Shown piece after piece: positions 1 through 5,604 of a stretch of 8,182 nucleotides of DNA. Position numbers and translations under genes: made by a program. The DNA is from an uncultured Angelakisella sp. (lineage in GTDB: Bacteria; Bacillota; Clostridia; Oscillospirales; Ruminococcaceae): the NCBI GenBank assembly GCA_937914895.1, contig CALGIL010000410.1, positions 1 through 8,182 on the forward strand. Direction: 5' to 3'. The notes beneath the pieces are model-generated. The model was not told the DNA's origin. It did not search any database and saw nothing but the letters and a program-made list of their open reading frames with translations. Numbering within the stretch: the stretch's first letter is position 1; every line of letters begins with the position of its first letter.

Positions 1-635
1 TGATGGAGGTAGCCACCACCACCGAATGGGCGCCGGCCTCGTAGGCGGCCACCGCGTCCTCCACGGTGTGGATCTGTCCCTCGGCGATAATGGGGAAAGG
101 GGTGCTCTCCCGAATCTCCCGGATCAGGGGCAGGTTGACCGTTTTAATCCCCTCGCTGTCCGGGGTATAGCCGGACAGGGTGGTGGAGATGAGGTCGATG
201 TCCAGGTCCCGCAGCGCCTTTGCCTCCTGGGCGGTGGAAACTTCTCCCATAATAAGGACCTGGGGGTGCTTCCTTCGGATCTCCTCCGCCAGCTGGGCAA
301 AGGTAACACCGCCGGGGCGGGTGCGGGGGGTGGCGTCCAGGGCGATAACCTCCACGCCGGTCTCGATGATCTGCCGGGCGCTTTCGTAGGTGGGGGTAAT
401 GTAGACCTCGTACCCCTGAAGCCACTGCTTATTGATGCCGATCATGGGCAGGTCCGGGACCCGTTCCCGCATTTTGAGAAGGTCCTGCACGCCGTTGCCC
501 CGCAGCGCCGCCCTCCCGGGCGGCGGCGGCAAAGGCTGCCATGATGTCGGACCCATGCATGGCCCAGCCCTGTCGGGCCTGGCAGGACACGATGAGCCCG
601 TGTCTGATTTGATTTAAAACCGCTTGTTTTTCCAT
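1..635 (-). pseudogene. nanE: N-acetylmannosamine-6-phosphate 2-epimerase, frameshifted and cut by window edge
   Basis: NanE is a cytoplasmic TIM-barrel enzyme that epimerises ManNAc-6-P to GlcNAc-6-P in sialic acid and ManNAc catabolism. The N-terminus (635-504) reads MEKQAVLNQIRHGLIVSCQA and onward to AREGGA, the family start including the substrate-binding Gln of SCQ. The frame then breaks: staying in it gives a 68-aa product ending at 429. Shifting frame at about 503 restores the rest of the enzyme: RGNGVQD, PMIGINK (catalytic Lys at 430-428), YITPT, IALDAT, STTLSGYTPDSEG and IIAEGQIHT (catalytic Glu at 82-80), running off base 1 about 14 residues short of the end. Compared with the usual GGAxxIRxxGV, three codons have been replaced by one base, an 8-nt loss. 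It starts 21 bases after the EIICD stop; AAAGGA lies upstream of the ATG at a longish 12 bases. NanE identity is secure; whether the break is biological or a sequencing/assembly error is not. Confidence 0.86.
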
Positions 636-656
636 GGGGTATTGACGTCCTTTATC

Positions 657-2276
657 TTATAGAATGCCGGTGATCGCACCAATAAAACCAACGACAAAGG
701 AGCCAATGAGGCACCAGTAGATGCCGCTTTTCTGGTTCTTCTGCATGATTTTGTAGAAGAGGATGACGGTCATCAGGGGCAGGAATTTGGGCAGGATGGC
801 GTCAAAGATGCCCTGGATAGGGATCTCTTTGGCAAGGTCGGTGCCCTCGCTGGTAAGATTGACCACGTACTTGATGGAAATGTTGACAAAGGAGCTGGTC
901 ATGGCCGCAATGACCATCATGCCCACCACGTTGGCGCCCTCGACAAACTTGTCGAAGAGGTTGGACTGGCGGAGCTTGATGACCAGCTCGGTGCCGTACT
1001 TATAGGCGTACTTCAAAAAGCCCCAGCGGCTGCCCCAGGACAGAAGAATCTGGGGGATAAGGTAGACAAACATGCCCACCACGCCGGTGGCCACGCCGGA
1101 CTCGGCGCTTTGCAGCAGCATGCCGGCACCGATGGCCTTAAAGATGGTGAGGAAGGTGCCCTGGAAGACCGAGTCGCCGATGCCGGCCAAGGGGCCCATC
1201 AGGGCGGCCTTGGTGGCGGTGATGGCGGCCCCGTCCACGTCGGCGCCGTTTGCCTTCTGCTCCTCCAGCGCCAGGGAGACGCCCATGATCAGGTTGCTGA
1301 AGTAGGGGTGGGAGTTGAAGAACTCGCAGTTGCGGTCCAGGGCCTCCTGATAGCCCTCGGGGTCGTCCTTATAGATCTTTTCCAGGGCGGGGCGGATGGA
1401 GTACAGGTAACCGAAGTTGTTGTACCCCTTGTAGTTCATGGAGCCCATGCTGGTAAAGGACCGGAAGAACACCCGGCGGAAGTCCTTGTTGTCCAGGACG
1501 CCGGAGGTCACCTTGGAGGTGTCGAAGCTGAAGCCGGTGTTTTCGCCACGGGTAGCCATAACCACCGCAATGACCACTGCCAGCAGGGCGATGGACATGA
1601 CGTCCATCTTCAGGTAGGCAGACAGCACAAATCCGGCCAGGAAGAAGGGCCAGCCCTTGCGCACCCCCAGGGTGGAGATGATGGCTGCCATACCGATGGC
1701 GGGCAGAATGCCGGCCGCGATGCTCATGCCCTGGGTAACCCAGGCGGGAATGCTGTCATAGAAGTTTTGGACCACGGTGGAACCCAGCCAGATGGCCACA
1801 AAGGTGGGCAGGAAGTACTGCAGCAGCATCCGGGAGACGATGATGCACATCCAGTGCCAGACCTCGGCCTCCTTGACCTTGCCTTCGTGGATCAGCTTTT
1901 CGCCGCGCTCCACAAAGACGACGTTCAGGTTGGTGGCCACGTAGTTGAGGAACTGCACCAGTACGCCGATGGGATAGGCCAGGGCGATGCCCAGCTCAAT
2001 ACTCCCCGACGTAATGGCAAGGGCCGTGCCCACCATCCCCCCGATGTAGGAGTTGGGAGGCGAGTAGGCGCCCATGGCAAGTCCGCCCATGAACACCATT
2101 TCCACGCTGCCGCCCACGATGAGGCCGGTTTGGAAATCCCCCATGATCAGTCCGATGAGGGGGCCCGCAAACACGGGGCGGGCGATGTAGATTGCGCCGC
2201 CCCACCAGTAGGTCTCCACCGCCATAAAGGCGATGAACATACTGAGCAGGAAGGTTTGAAGAATGGATAGCTGCAT
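657..2276 (-). CDS. Mannose-family PTS permease, EIIC and EIID fused in one chain
   Basis: This 539-aa integral membrane protein forms the translocation channel of a mannose/fructose/sorbose/N-acetylgalactosamine-type PTS. Residues 1 to about 242 are an EIIC domain (EII-Sor type): hydrophobic helices, the conserved loop around SVEMVFMGGLAMGAYSPPN (57-75), and a last helix ending near VVMATRG (238-244). A short polar linker (about 243-262, bases 1550-1491) leads into a complete EIID domain (about 262-539): LDNKDFRRVFFRSFT resembles the normal N-terminus of separate EIID proteins, then CEFFNSHPYFSNLIMG (317-332) and the hallmark GPLAGIGDSVFQGT (361-374), with hydrophobic helices at the C-terminus. 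EIIC and EIID are usually separate genes; here one open frame spans both with no loss of either domain. The ATG at 2276 follows AAAGGGG by 10 bases. It is 138 bases downstream of EIIB and 21 upstream of nanE. Substrate is inferred to be ManNAc or a related amino sugar from nanE; sequence alone cannot settle it. Confidence 0.93.
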   Translation of the reverse strand: MQLSILQTFLLSMFIAFMAVETYWWGGAIYIARPVFAGPLIGLIMGDFQTGLIVGGSVEMVFMGGLAMGAYSPPNSYIGGMVGTALAITSGSIELGIALAYPIGVLVQFLNYVATNLNVVFVERGEKLIHEGKVKEAEVWHWMCIIVSRMLLQYFLPTFVAIWLGSTVVQNFYDSIPAWVTQGMSIAAGILPAIGMAAIISTLGVRKGWPFFLAGFVLSAYLKMDVMSIALLAVVIAVVMATRGENTGFSFDTSKVTSGVLDNKDFRRVFFRSFTSMGSMNYKGYNNFGYLYSIRPALEKIYKDDPEGYQEALDRNCEFFNSHPYFSNLIMGVSLALEEQKANGADVDGAAITATKAALMGPLAGIGDSVFQGTFLTIFKAIGAGMLLQSAESGVATGVVGMFVYLIPQILLSWGSRWGFLKYAYKYGTELVIKLRQSNLFDKFVEGANVVGMMVIAAMTSSFVNISIKYVVNLTSEGTDLAKEIPIQGIFDAILPKFLPLMTVILFYKIMQKNQKSGIYWCLIGSFVVGFIGAITGIL

Positions 2277-2294
2277 TGTTGTCTTTCCCCTTTC

Positions 2295-2340
2295 TGTGAA
2301 AAACTCACACCTTATATGAAACCCCTTTTGGGTGCTTCAA
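2295..2340 (-). promoter_or_regulatory. Possible internal promoter and 15-bp palindrome before EIICD
   Basis: On the minus strand a TTGAAG hexamer (2340-2335) is followed after 18 bases by TATAAG (2316-2311), an acceptable sigma-A-like pair. Immediately downstream, over the expected start point, lies the perfect palindrome TGTGA-GTTTT-TCACA (2309-2295). It has the same 5-5-5 geometry as the TGAAA-N5-TTTCA site in front of EIIA and shares the nine bases AGTTTTTCA with it. This would allow EIICD and nanE to be transcribed separately from EIIB. The -35 match is only 4 of 6, so the promoter is tentative. Confidence 0.35.
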
Positions 2341-2346
2341 CACTTA

Positions 2347-2413
2347 GGCAACGCCGCACAAAGAACGCCTAACGCCTCAAGCACGGCCTTGCTTGCTTTT
2401 GTGCGGTATTGCC
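2347..2413. repeat. REP-like palindromic element between EIIB and EIICD genes
   Basis: The outer arms GGCAACGCCGCACAAA (2347-2362) and TTTGTGCGGTATTGCC (2398-2413) are complementary at 14 of 16 positions. Inside are a tandem AACGCCT repeat (2364-2377) and a small hairpin CAAGCA/TGCTTG (2378-2383 and 2390-2395). The element ends one base before the EIIB stop codon and accounts for about half of the EIIB-EIICD gap. It has no U-tract, so it is not a standard terminator. Structure and position resemble intergenic REP/MITE-type palindromes that fold in polycistronic mRNA and alter the stability of flanking segments. Whether other copies exist in the genome cannot be seen here. Confidence 0.6.
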
Positions 2414-2414
2414 C

Positions 2415-2894
2415 TTACTTCTTTTTCAGCTCCCGGATGATGTCCACCTCGCTGTCGTTGGGCACCACGCGGTATTCCACCTTGGTATCGGGGAACCGCT
2501 CCAGAGCCAGAATGTCGGCCTTGATGGGCTCGTCCAAAAAGATGGTGGTAAAGTACTGGGTGCGGCCGGGTTTATTGTAAATGCCGCCGATGTTGACATG
2601 GGGGATTTCCACCCCCTGCTCCAGCAGCCGGACAAACACCCCCGGCAGTTTGGCGCACAAAAACAGCTTTTTATGCATATTGGATTGGATAAGGTCCTTG
2701 GCGTCGGCCTCGGAGGTCACCAGGCATTCGATGGAGCCGGACACCGCCATTTGCAGCAGCATGGTCTGCAGCTGGTCGGCGGCGCTGGCGTCATCGATGA
2801 CAATGACGCAGTCCACGTTGTATTTTTTAAGCCAGGCCAGGGCCATCTGCCCGTGGATAAGTCTTTCGTCTACTCTGGACATCACTACTGGCAT
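2415..2894 (-). CDS. Mannose-family PTS component EIIB
   Basis: EIIB is the cytoplasmic phosphocarrier that takes phosphate from EIIA and passes it to the sugar carried by EIIC/EIID. The 159-aa length is normal for a free-standing EIIB of the sorbose-type subfamily. The N-terminus MPVVMSRVDERLIHGQ contains the signature R(V/I)D-R-IHGQ with the phosphorylated histidine at residue 14; further family features are IVIDDASAADQLQ (31-43) and the VNIGGIYNKPGRT region (about residues 99-111). The chosen ATG (2894) has AAAGGA about 11 bases upstream; the internal Met at residue 5 would cut into the first strand. It follows the serine hydrolase stop by 23 bases, indicating co-transcription, and is followed by a palindromic element that abuts its stop codon. 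The matching EIIA is encoded separately upstream, next to the regulator, rather than fused to EIIB as in E. coli ManX. Confidence 0.95.
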   Translation of the reverse strand: MPVVMSRVDERLIHGQMALAWLKKYNVDCVIVIDDASAADQLQTMLLQMAVSGSIECLVTSEADAKDLIQSNMHKKLFLCAKLPGVFVRLLEQGVEIPHVNIGGIYNKPGRTQYFTTIFLDEPIKADILALERFPDTKVEYRVVPNDSEVDIIRELKKK

Positions 2895-2917
2895 AGTCCG
2901 TACCGTCCTTTCAAATT

Positions 2918-3970
2918 TCAGTTTTCTTCGTCAAAGGCCCGCAGCAGGGCGTTGTGAACCGTATCCCGCACCATTTTGATGTGGGGGTTGTCCCGGGTGG
3001 GGTGGATGCGGTTGGTCAGCAGCACAATGCCGCACTGCCGCGCAAAGTCCACATAGATGGAGGTGCCGGTAAAGCCCGTGTGGAACAGGCAGCTGTCGCT
3101 GTAATAGTCCCCGAAGGCGTTGGTCTTTTCGTCCGTCAGCCAGCCCAGCGTCCTGCGCAGGTTCAGCTGGGGGGTATAGCACTTCTTCAGCAGGTTGACC
3201 GTGGAGCCGTGAAGAATCCGCCGGCCCTGATACTGCCCGCCGCCCAGCAGCATTTGCACAAAATGGCTCAGGTCCCGGGCGGTGGAAAAGACGCCCGCGT
3301 TGCCGCTCAGGCCGTCCAGGCGGTAGGCCTTGCCGTCGTGGACCACCCCCTGCACCACGCCCCGGTCGTCCTCCTCGGTGGGGACGCACCGGCCGGCAAG
3401 GCCGTGGTCCGCCGGCAGATAGCCGGAATCCGGCATCTCCAGGGGCCGGAAAATCCGCTCCCGGCTGGCCTCGTCCAGGCCGCCCAGGTACTGCTCCACA
3501 ACAAAGCCCAGCAGGATATAGCCGAAGTCGGAGTACACCACCTGGGTGCCGGGGGCAAAGTCCAGGGGCTTTTGGAAGAAGAAGTCCTTGATGGCCTCCT
3601 TGCCGTGGAGGGGCTTGTAGGCTTTGTCGTCGCCGCAGACGCCCGAGGAATGGGTCATCAGGTGCTCGATGGTAACGCCCTCGTGGGGGAACTCCGGCAT
3701 CAGGGACCGGACGGGGGACTGCAGGGTAAAGCGGCCCTCCTCCAGGCACTGCAGGGCCAGGGTGGTGGTGGATACCACCTTGGTCAGGCTGGCCAGGTCA
3801 TAGATGGCGTCCTCCTCCAGGGGCTTCTTTTCCGGCCGCAGGGACCGGTTGCCCACATGGCGGACCTGGGCCTCCCCGGGGGTGACCACGGCCAGGGCCG
3901 CGCCGGGGATAAGCTCCCGCTGTGTATAGTCCTCCAGCAGCCGCACCGCTTCGTCCAAATTCCAATTCAT
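2918..3970 (-). CDS. Beta-lactamase-fold serine hydrolase, cytoplasmic
   Basis: This 350-aa protein belongs to the class C beta-lactamase/AmpH/esterase superfamily (Beta-lactamase, PF00144 type). All three active-site motifs are visible: Ser61-Leu-Thr-Lys64 in YDLASLTKVVSTTT, Tyr146-Ser-Asp148 in VVYSDFGYILLG, and His297-Thr-Gly299 in LFHTGFTGTSIYVD. The segment HLMTHSSG (103-110) and GLSGNAGVFSTARDLSHF (220-237) are also typical. There is no signal peptide or membrane anchor, so it should act in the cytosol. The ATG (3970) follows a strong AGGAGG by 6 bases. It is the first gene of the EIIB-EIICD-nanE transcription unit, behind its own promoter. Context suggests it removes an acyl, lactyl-linked or peptidyl group from an imported amino sugar; the related-fold AmiE of Bacillus subtilis is an N-acetylmuramyl-L-alanine amidase in a MurNAc operon, but that enzyme is exported. 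Family assignment is firm; substrate is unknown. Confidence 0.92.
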   Translation of the reverse strand: MNWNLDEAVRLLEDYTQRELIPGAALAVVTPGEAQVRHVGNRSLRPEKKPLEEDAIYDLASLTKVVSTTTLALQCLEEGRFTLQSPVRSLMPEFPHEGVTIEHLMTHSSGVCGDDKAYKPLHGKEAIKDFFFQKPLDFAPGTQVVYSDFGYILLGFVVEQYLGGLDEASRERIFRPLEMPDSGYLPADHGLAGRCVPTEEDDRGVVQGVVHDGKAYRLDGLSGNAGVFSTARDLSHFVQMLLGGGQYQGRRILHGSTVNLLKKCYTPQLNLRRTLGWLTDEKTNAFGDYYSDSCLFHTGFTGTSIYVDFARQCGIVLLTNRIHPTRDNPHIKMVRDTVHNALLRAFDEEN

Positions 3971-4002
3971 TGGCTTCCTCCTGACCGTCCTAAAAATGCA
4001 GC

Positions 4003-4036
4003 GGACCGAAAAACTGCCTAGTTTCTGTTCCGGTCC
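4003..4036 (-). other. Leader hairpin upstream of serine hydrolase
   Basis: In the predicted leader of the hydrolase operon, GGACCG (4036-4031) pairs perfectly with CGGTCC (4008-4003), and AAACT pairs with AGTTT inside the loop. The next downstream bases contain only a short T5 run about 6 bases after the stem, so this is at best a weak terminator or attenuator; it could also be an mRNA-stabilising hairpin. No RAT-type antiterminator consensus was recognised. Confidence 0.4.
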
Positions 4037-4069
4037 TCTTCATATTTTGCCACTTTTTCCGTTTACCCA

Positions 4070-4098
4070 TTCATATCATGTTTTTCAGCCATGGTCAA
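4070..4098 (-). promoter_or_regulatory. Promoter of the hydrolase-EIIB-EIICD-nanE operon
   Basis: Minus-strand TTGACC (4098-4093, 5 of 6 matches to TTGACA) is separated by exactly 17 bases from TATGAA (4075-4070). A TGA immediately before it (4078-4076) forms an extended -10 TGn motif. It sits in an AT-rich gap within otherwise GC-rich DNA and implies a start near 4063 and a leader of roughly 92 bases. This makes the downstream genes an independently controlled unit from EIIA-regulator. Confidence 0.65.
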
Positions 4099-4107
4099 CA
4101 TATCCCC

Positions 4108-4144
4108 CAATGTTTGAAACATTGTTTCGCCGATTGTTTCAATC
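4108..4144 (-). promoter_or_regulatory. Cluster of overlapping palindromes, likely operator of the RpiR-type regulator
   Basis: Three overlapping inverted repeats lie just upstream of the operon -35 box: CAATGTTTGAAACATTG (4108-4124, perfect 8-1-8), GAAACATTGTTTC (4116-4128, perfect 6-1-6) and GATTG-TTT-CAATC (4132-4144). The middle one, with flanks, is TGAAA-CATTG-TTTCG, the same form as the site at the EIIA promoter. The cluster overlaps the last codons and stop of the regulator gene. It is at about -45 to -80 relative to the predicted start, upstream of the polymerase footprint, which fits activation or DNA looping better than simple steric repression. There is no U-run and the 1-nt centres are poor hairpin loops, so it is not a terminator. 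Confidence 0.6.
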
Positions 4145-4990
4145 AGGAAAGGTGTCTTTGGAAATCCGGGTGCGCCGGATGGCGTCGGCGGTATCCTCGT
4201 AATCGATGGAATTGCAGACGGCGTACAGAATGTCCACCACCAGCATCTGGGCGATCCGGGAGCTCATGGCGGCGCTTCGGTAATCGGTTTCCCGGGGGCT
4301 GACAAACAGGTTGATGTCCGCCTTGCGGCTCAGGGTGCTCTGGCGGCCGCCGGTGATGGCAATGACCGGGGTCCCGTTTTCCTTCAGCACATCCACCAGC
4401 CGGAGGATAAAGCCTGTTTCACCCCCGTAGGAGACCACCACCGCCCCATGGTCGGGCCTGGAGTTGACGGCCTGGACATACTGGCGGTCCTGCAGCTGGT
4501 AATGGCTGACATTGCGCCCCACCCGCATAAATTTATACACCGCGTCCATGGCCACCAGGCTGGAGGCCCCCACGCCGTAAAAATCCACCCGCCGGGCGCC
4601 GACAATAAGCTCCGCCGCCCGGCGCAGGCTCTCCACGCTCAGCAGGGTGCTGGTCTCCTCAATGGCCAGCAGGGTCATGGTTACCAGCTTGCCCACAATG
4701 GCGTCGGGGCTGTCGGCGGGGTCGATTTGGGTGGCGTCCATGGCCGCCAGATTCAGGCGGGAAAACAGCTGTACCTCGGAGGAGAGGCGCAGCTTCAGCT
4801 CCCCAAAGCCCCCCGCGCCCACCCGCTTGCACAGCCGCACCAGGGTGGCCGGCGAGGTGTAGGAACGCTTGGCGGCGGTGCGGATGTCCATATCCACCAC
4901 ATCCTGGGCGTTGCGCAGTATAAAATCCCGGGCCTGGCGCTCGGCGCCGGGCAGAGACTCCAGGTCCCGCAGTTCCACCAGCAGACTCAT
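4139..4990 (-). CDS. RpiR/MurR-family transcriptional regulator (HTH + SIS)
   Basis: This 283-aa protein has the RpiR-family layout. An N-terminal helix-turn-helix domain (about 1-77) carries AAKRSYTSPATLVRLCKRVG (39-58) as the recognition helix region and FGELKLRLSSEV after it. A C-terminal SIS sugar-phosphate-binding domain (about 120-260) contains FYGVGASSLVAMDAVYKFMR (137-156) and VVVSYGGETGFI (184-195). Such regulators (MurR, RpiR, many NanR) sense phosphosugars made by the pathway they control. Here the likely ligand is an amino-sugar 6-phosphate such as ManNAc-6-P or GlcNAc-6-P, inferred from nanE. The ATG at 4990 is preceded by GAAAGGCGG. It is 27 bases downstream of EIIA and they probably form one transcript. 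TGAAA-N5-TTTC palindromes at both nearby promoters are plausible binding sites, one of them overlapping the gene's own 3' end. Confidence 0.94.
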   Translation of the reverse strand: MSLLVELRDLESLPGAERQARDFILRNAQDVVDMDIRTAAKRSYTSPATLVRLCKRVGAGGFGELKLRLSSEVQLFSRLNLAAMDATQIDPADSPDAIVGKLVTMTLLAIEETSTLLSVESLRRAAELIVGARRVDFYGVGASSLVAMDAVYKFMRVGRNVSHYQLQDRQYVQAVNSRPDHGAVVVSYGGETGFILRLVDVLKENGTPVIAITGGRQSTLSRKADINLFVSPRETDYRSAAMSSRIAQMLVVDILYAVCNSIDYEDTADAIRRTRISKDTFPD

Positions 4991-5017
4991 GTTGTGCCGC
5001 CTTTCGCCGCAAGGGCC

Positions 5018-5416
5018 TTATTTACCCAGCAGGGCGCTGATGTCCGCCATGGCGTCTTTGCCCATCTCCATAGCGCTTTCGGCCAGTTCTTTGGCGCCGG
5101 CGGCGCCCTCGCGGCCCAGCAGCACCTCCATCACCAGGGCCAGGTTCATCCCGGCCAGCAGGCGCACCCGCTCCCCCGTCAGCAGCGCCGCCTGGTTGCA
5201 GGGGGTGCCGCCCTTCAGGTCCGCCAAAATGACGGCGCCGTCGCCGGTGTCCACCCGGCCCAGGGCCTCCCTGAGCCGTGCCGCAAACTCCTCGGGGCTG
5301 TCGCTGGGGGACAGGGACACCGCCTCGGCCTGGGGCATATCGGGGACAAACATCCCGGCGGCGTCCAGCACCCCCTCCGCCATTTTTCCGTGACTGACCA
5401 ATAAAACTCCTATCAT
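5018..5416 (-). CDS. Mannose-family PTS component EIIA
   Basis: This 132-aa cytoplasmic EIIA of the mannose type accepts phosphate from HPr. MIGVLLVSHGKMAEG gives the N-terminal strand and active-site His9; DLKGGTPCNQA (66-76) is the conserved D-x-x-GG(S/T)P-x-N motif, and MNLALVMEVLL (90-100) is the usual dimer-region helix. The frame is open further upstream to another ATG at 5464, but the start at 5416 is preferred: AAAGGA lies 8 bases before it, the protein begins directly at the first beta strand, and the extra 16 residues (MEFYFGCGRKEERIIG) match nothing in the family. It is first in a two-gene unit with the RpiR-type regulator, 27 bases apart, while its partners EIIB and EIICD are in the second unit. 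Its promoter and putative operator lie at 5481-5530. Confidence 0.94.
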   Translation of the reverse strand: MIGVLLVSHGKMAEGVLDAAGMFVPDMPQAEAVSLSPSDSPEEFAARLREALGRVDTGDGAVILADLKGGTPCNQAALLTGERVRLLAGMNLALVMEVLLGREGAAGAKELAESAMEMGKDAMADISALLGK

Positions 5417-5480
5417 GCCTATGATCCTTTCTTCTTTGCGGCCGCAGCCAAAATAAAATTCCAAACATTCTGCCTAAAAT

Positions 5481-5497
5481 ATGAAAAACTATTTCAT
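5481..5497 (-). promoter_or_regulatory. Palindromic operator at the EIIA-regulator start site
   Basis: On the minus strand ATGAAA-TAGTT-TTTCAT is a perfect 6-5-6 inverted repeat starting 4 bases after the -10 hexamer, so it covers the predicted transcription start. This is a classical repressor position. The core TGAAA-N5-TTTCA recurs, with one change, in the palindrome cluster before the hydrolase operon. The adjacent RpiR-type regulator is the natural candidate for binding, which would make the unit autoregulated; this is inference. Confidence 0.6.
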
Positions 5498-5501
5498 TCC
5501 T

Positions 5502-5530
5502 ATCATACCCGATCCCCCGGGCCTTTTCAA
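5502..5530 (-). promoter_or_regulatory. Promoter of the EIIA-rpiR-type regulator unit
   Basis: TTGAAA (5530-5525, 5 of 6) and TATGAT (5507-5502, 5 of 6) are separated by exactly 17 bases on the minus strand. The predicted start is near 5495 and gives a leader of about 79 bases before the EIIA ATG. It is the best promoter match on the minus strand of this window. Confidence 0.7.
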
Positions 5531-5552
5531 GGGGACAGGGTGATGCCAAAGG

Positions 5553-5584
5553 AGCCGGGCGGTCTACGGATGCCCGGCTTTTTT
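5553..5584 (+). terminator. Rho-independent terminator, plus strand, with no obvious gene upstream
   Basis: AGCCGGGC (5553-5560) and GCCCGGCT (5572-5579) form a perfect 8-bp GC-rich stem with an 11-base loop, followed by a run of six T (5579-5584) and another T-run shortly after. It reads correctly only on the plus strand; on the minus strand the bases after the stem are CTCCTTTGG. No plus-strand gene ends in front of it. Only the EIIA promoter region and the antisense strand of EIIA precede it. Confidence 0.65.
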
Positions 5585-5604
5585 CCAGCTTTTTCCGGTA
5601 TCAT

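Noticed and set aside
429..635. Programmed frameshift in nanE
   Set aside because: No slippery heptamer or stop-codon arrangement; the comparison shows missing codons rather than a simple slip, so deletion or sequence error is more likely.
1110..2270. Long plus-strand open frame (386 codons)
   Set aside because: It is antisense to the EIICD gene, Gly/His/Gln-rich low-complexity, with no family features; an artefact of high-GC codon bias.
2295..2309. CRP (cAMP receptor protein) site TGTGA-TCACA
   Set aside because: The spacer is 5 instead of 6, and classical cAMP-CRP control is not expected in a Firmicute; the resemblance to the local 5-5-5 operator geometry is a better reading.
2954..4021. 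Long plus-strand open frame opposite the serine hydrolase
   Set aside because: Same artefact: the minus-strand frame carries all three catalytic motifs, the plus frame none.
4448..5404. Plus-strand open frame of 318 codons spanning the regulator and EIIA genes
   Set aside because: It crosses two genes with clear domains on the other strand and has a repetitive Gly/His/Gln composition.
5417..5464. Longer EIIA start at ATG 5464
   Set aside because: Adds 16 residues without family similarity and lacks the well-placed AAAGGA found before ATG 5416.
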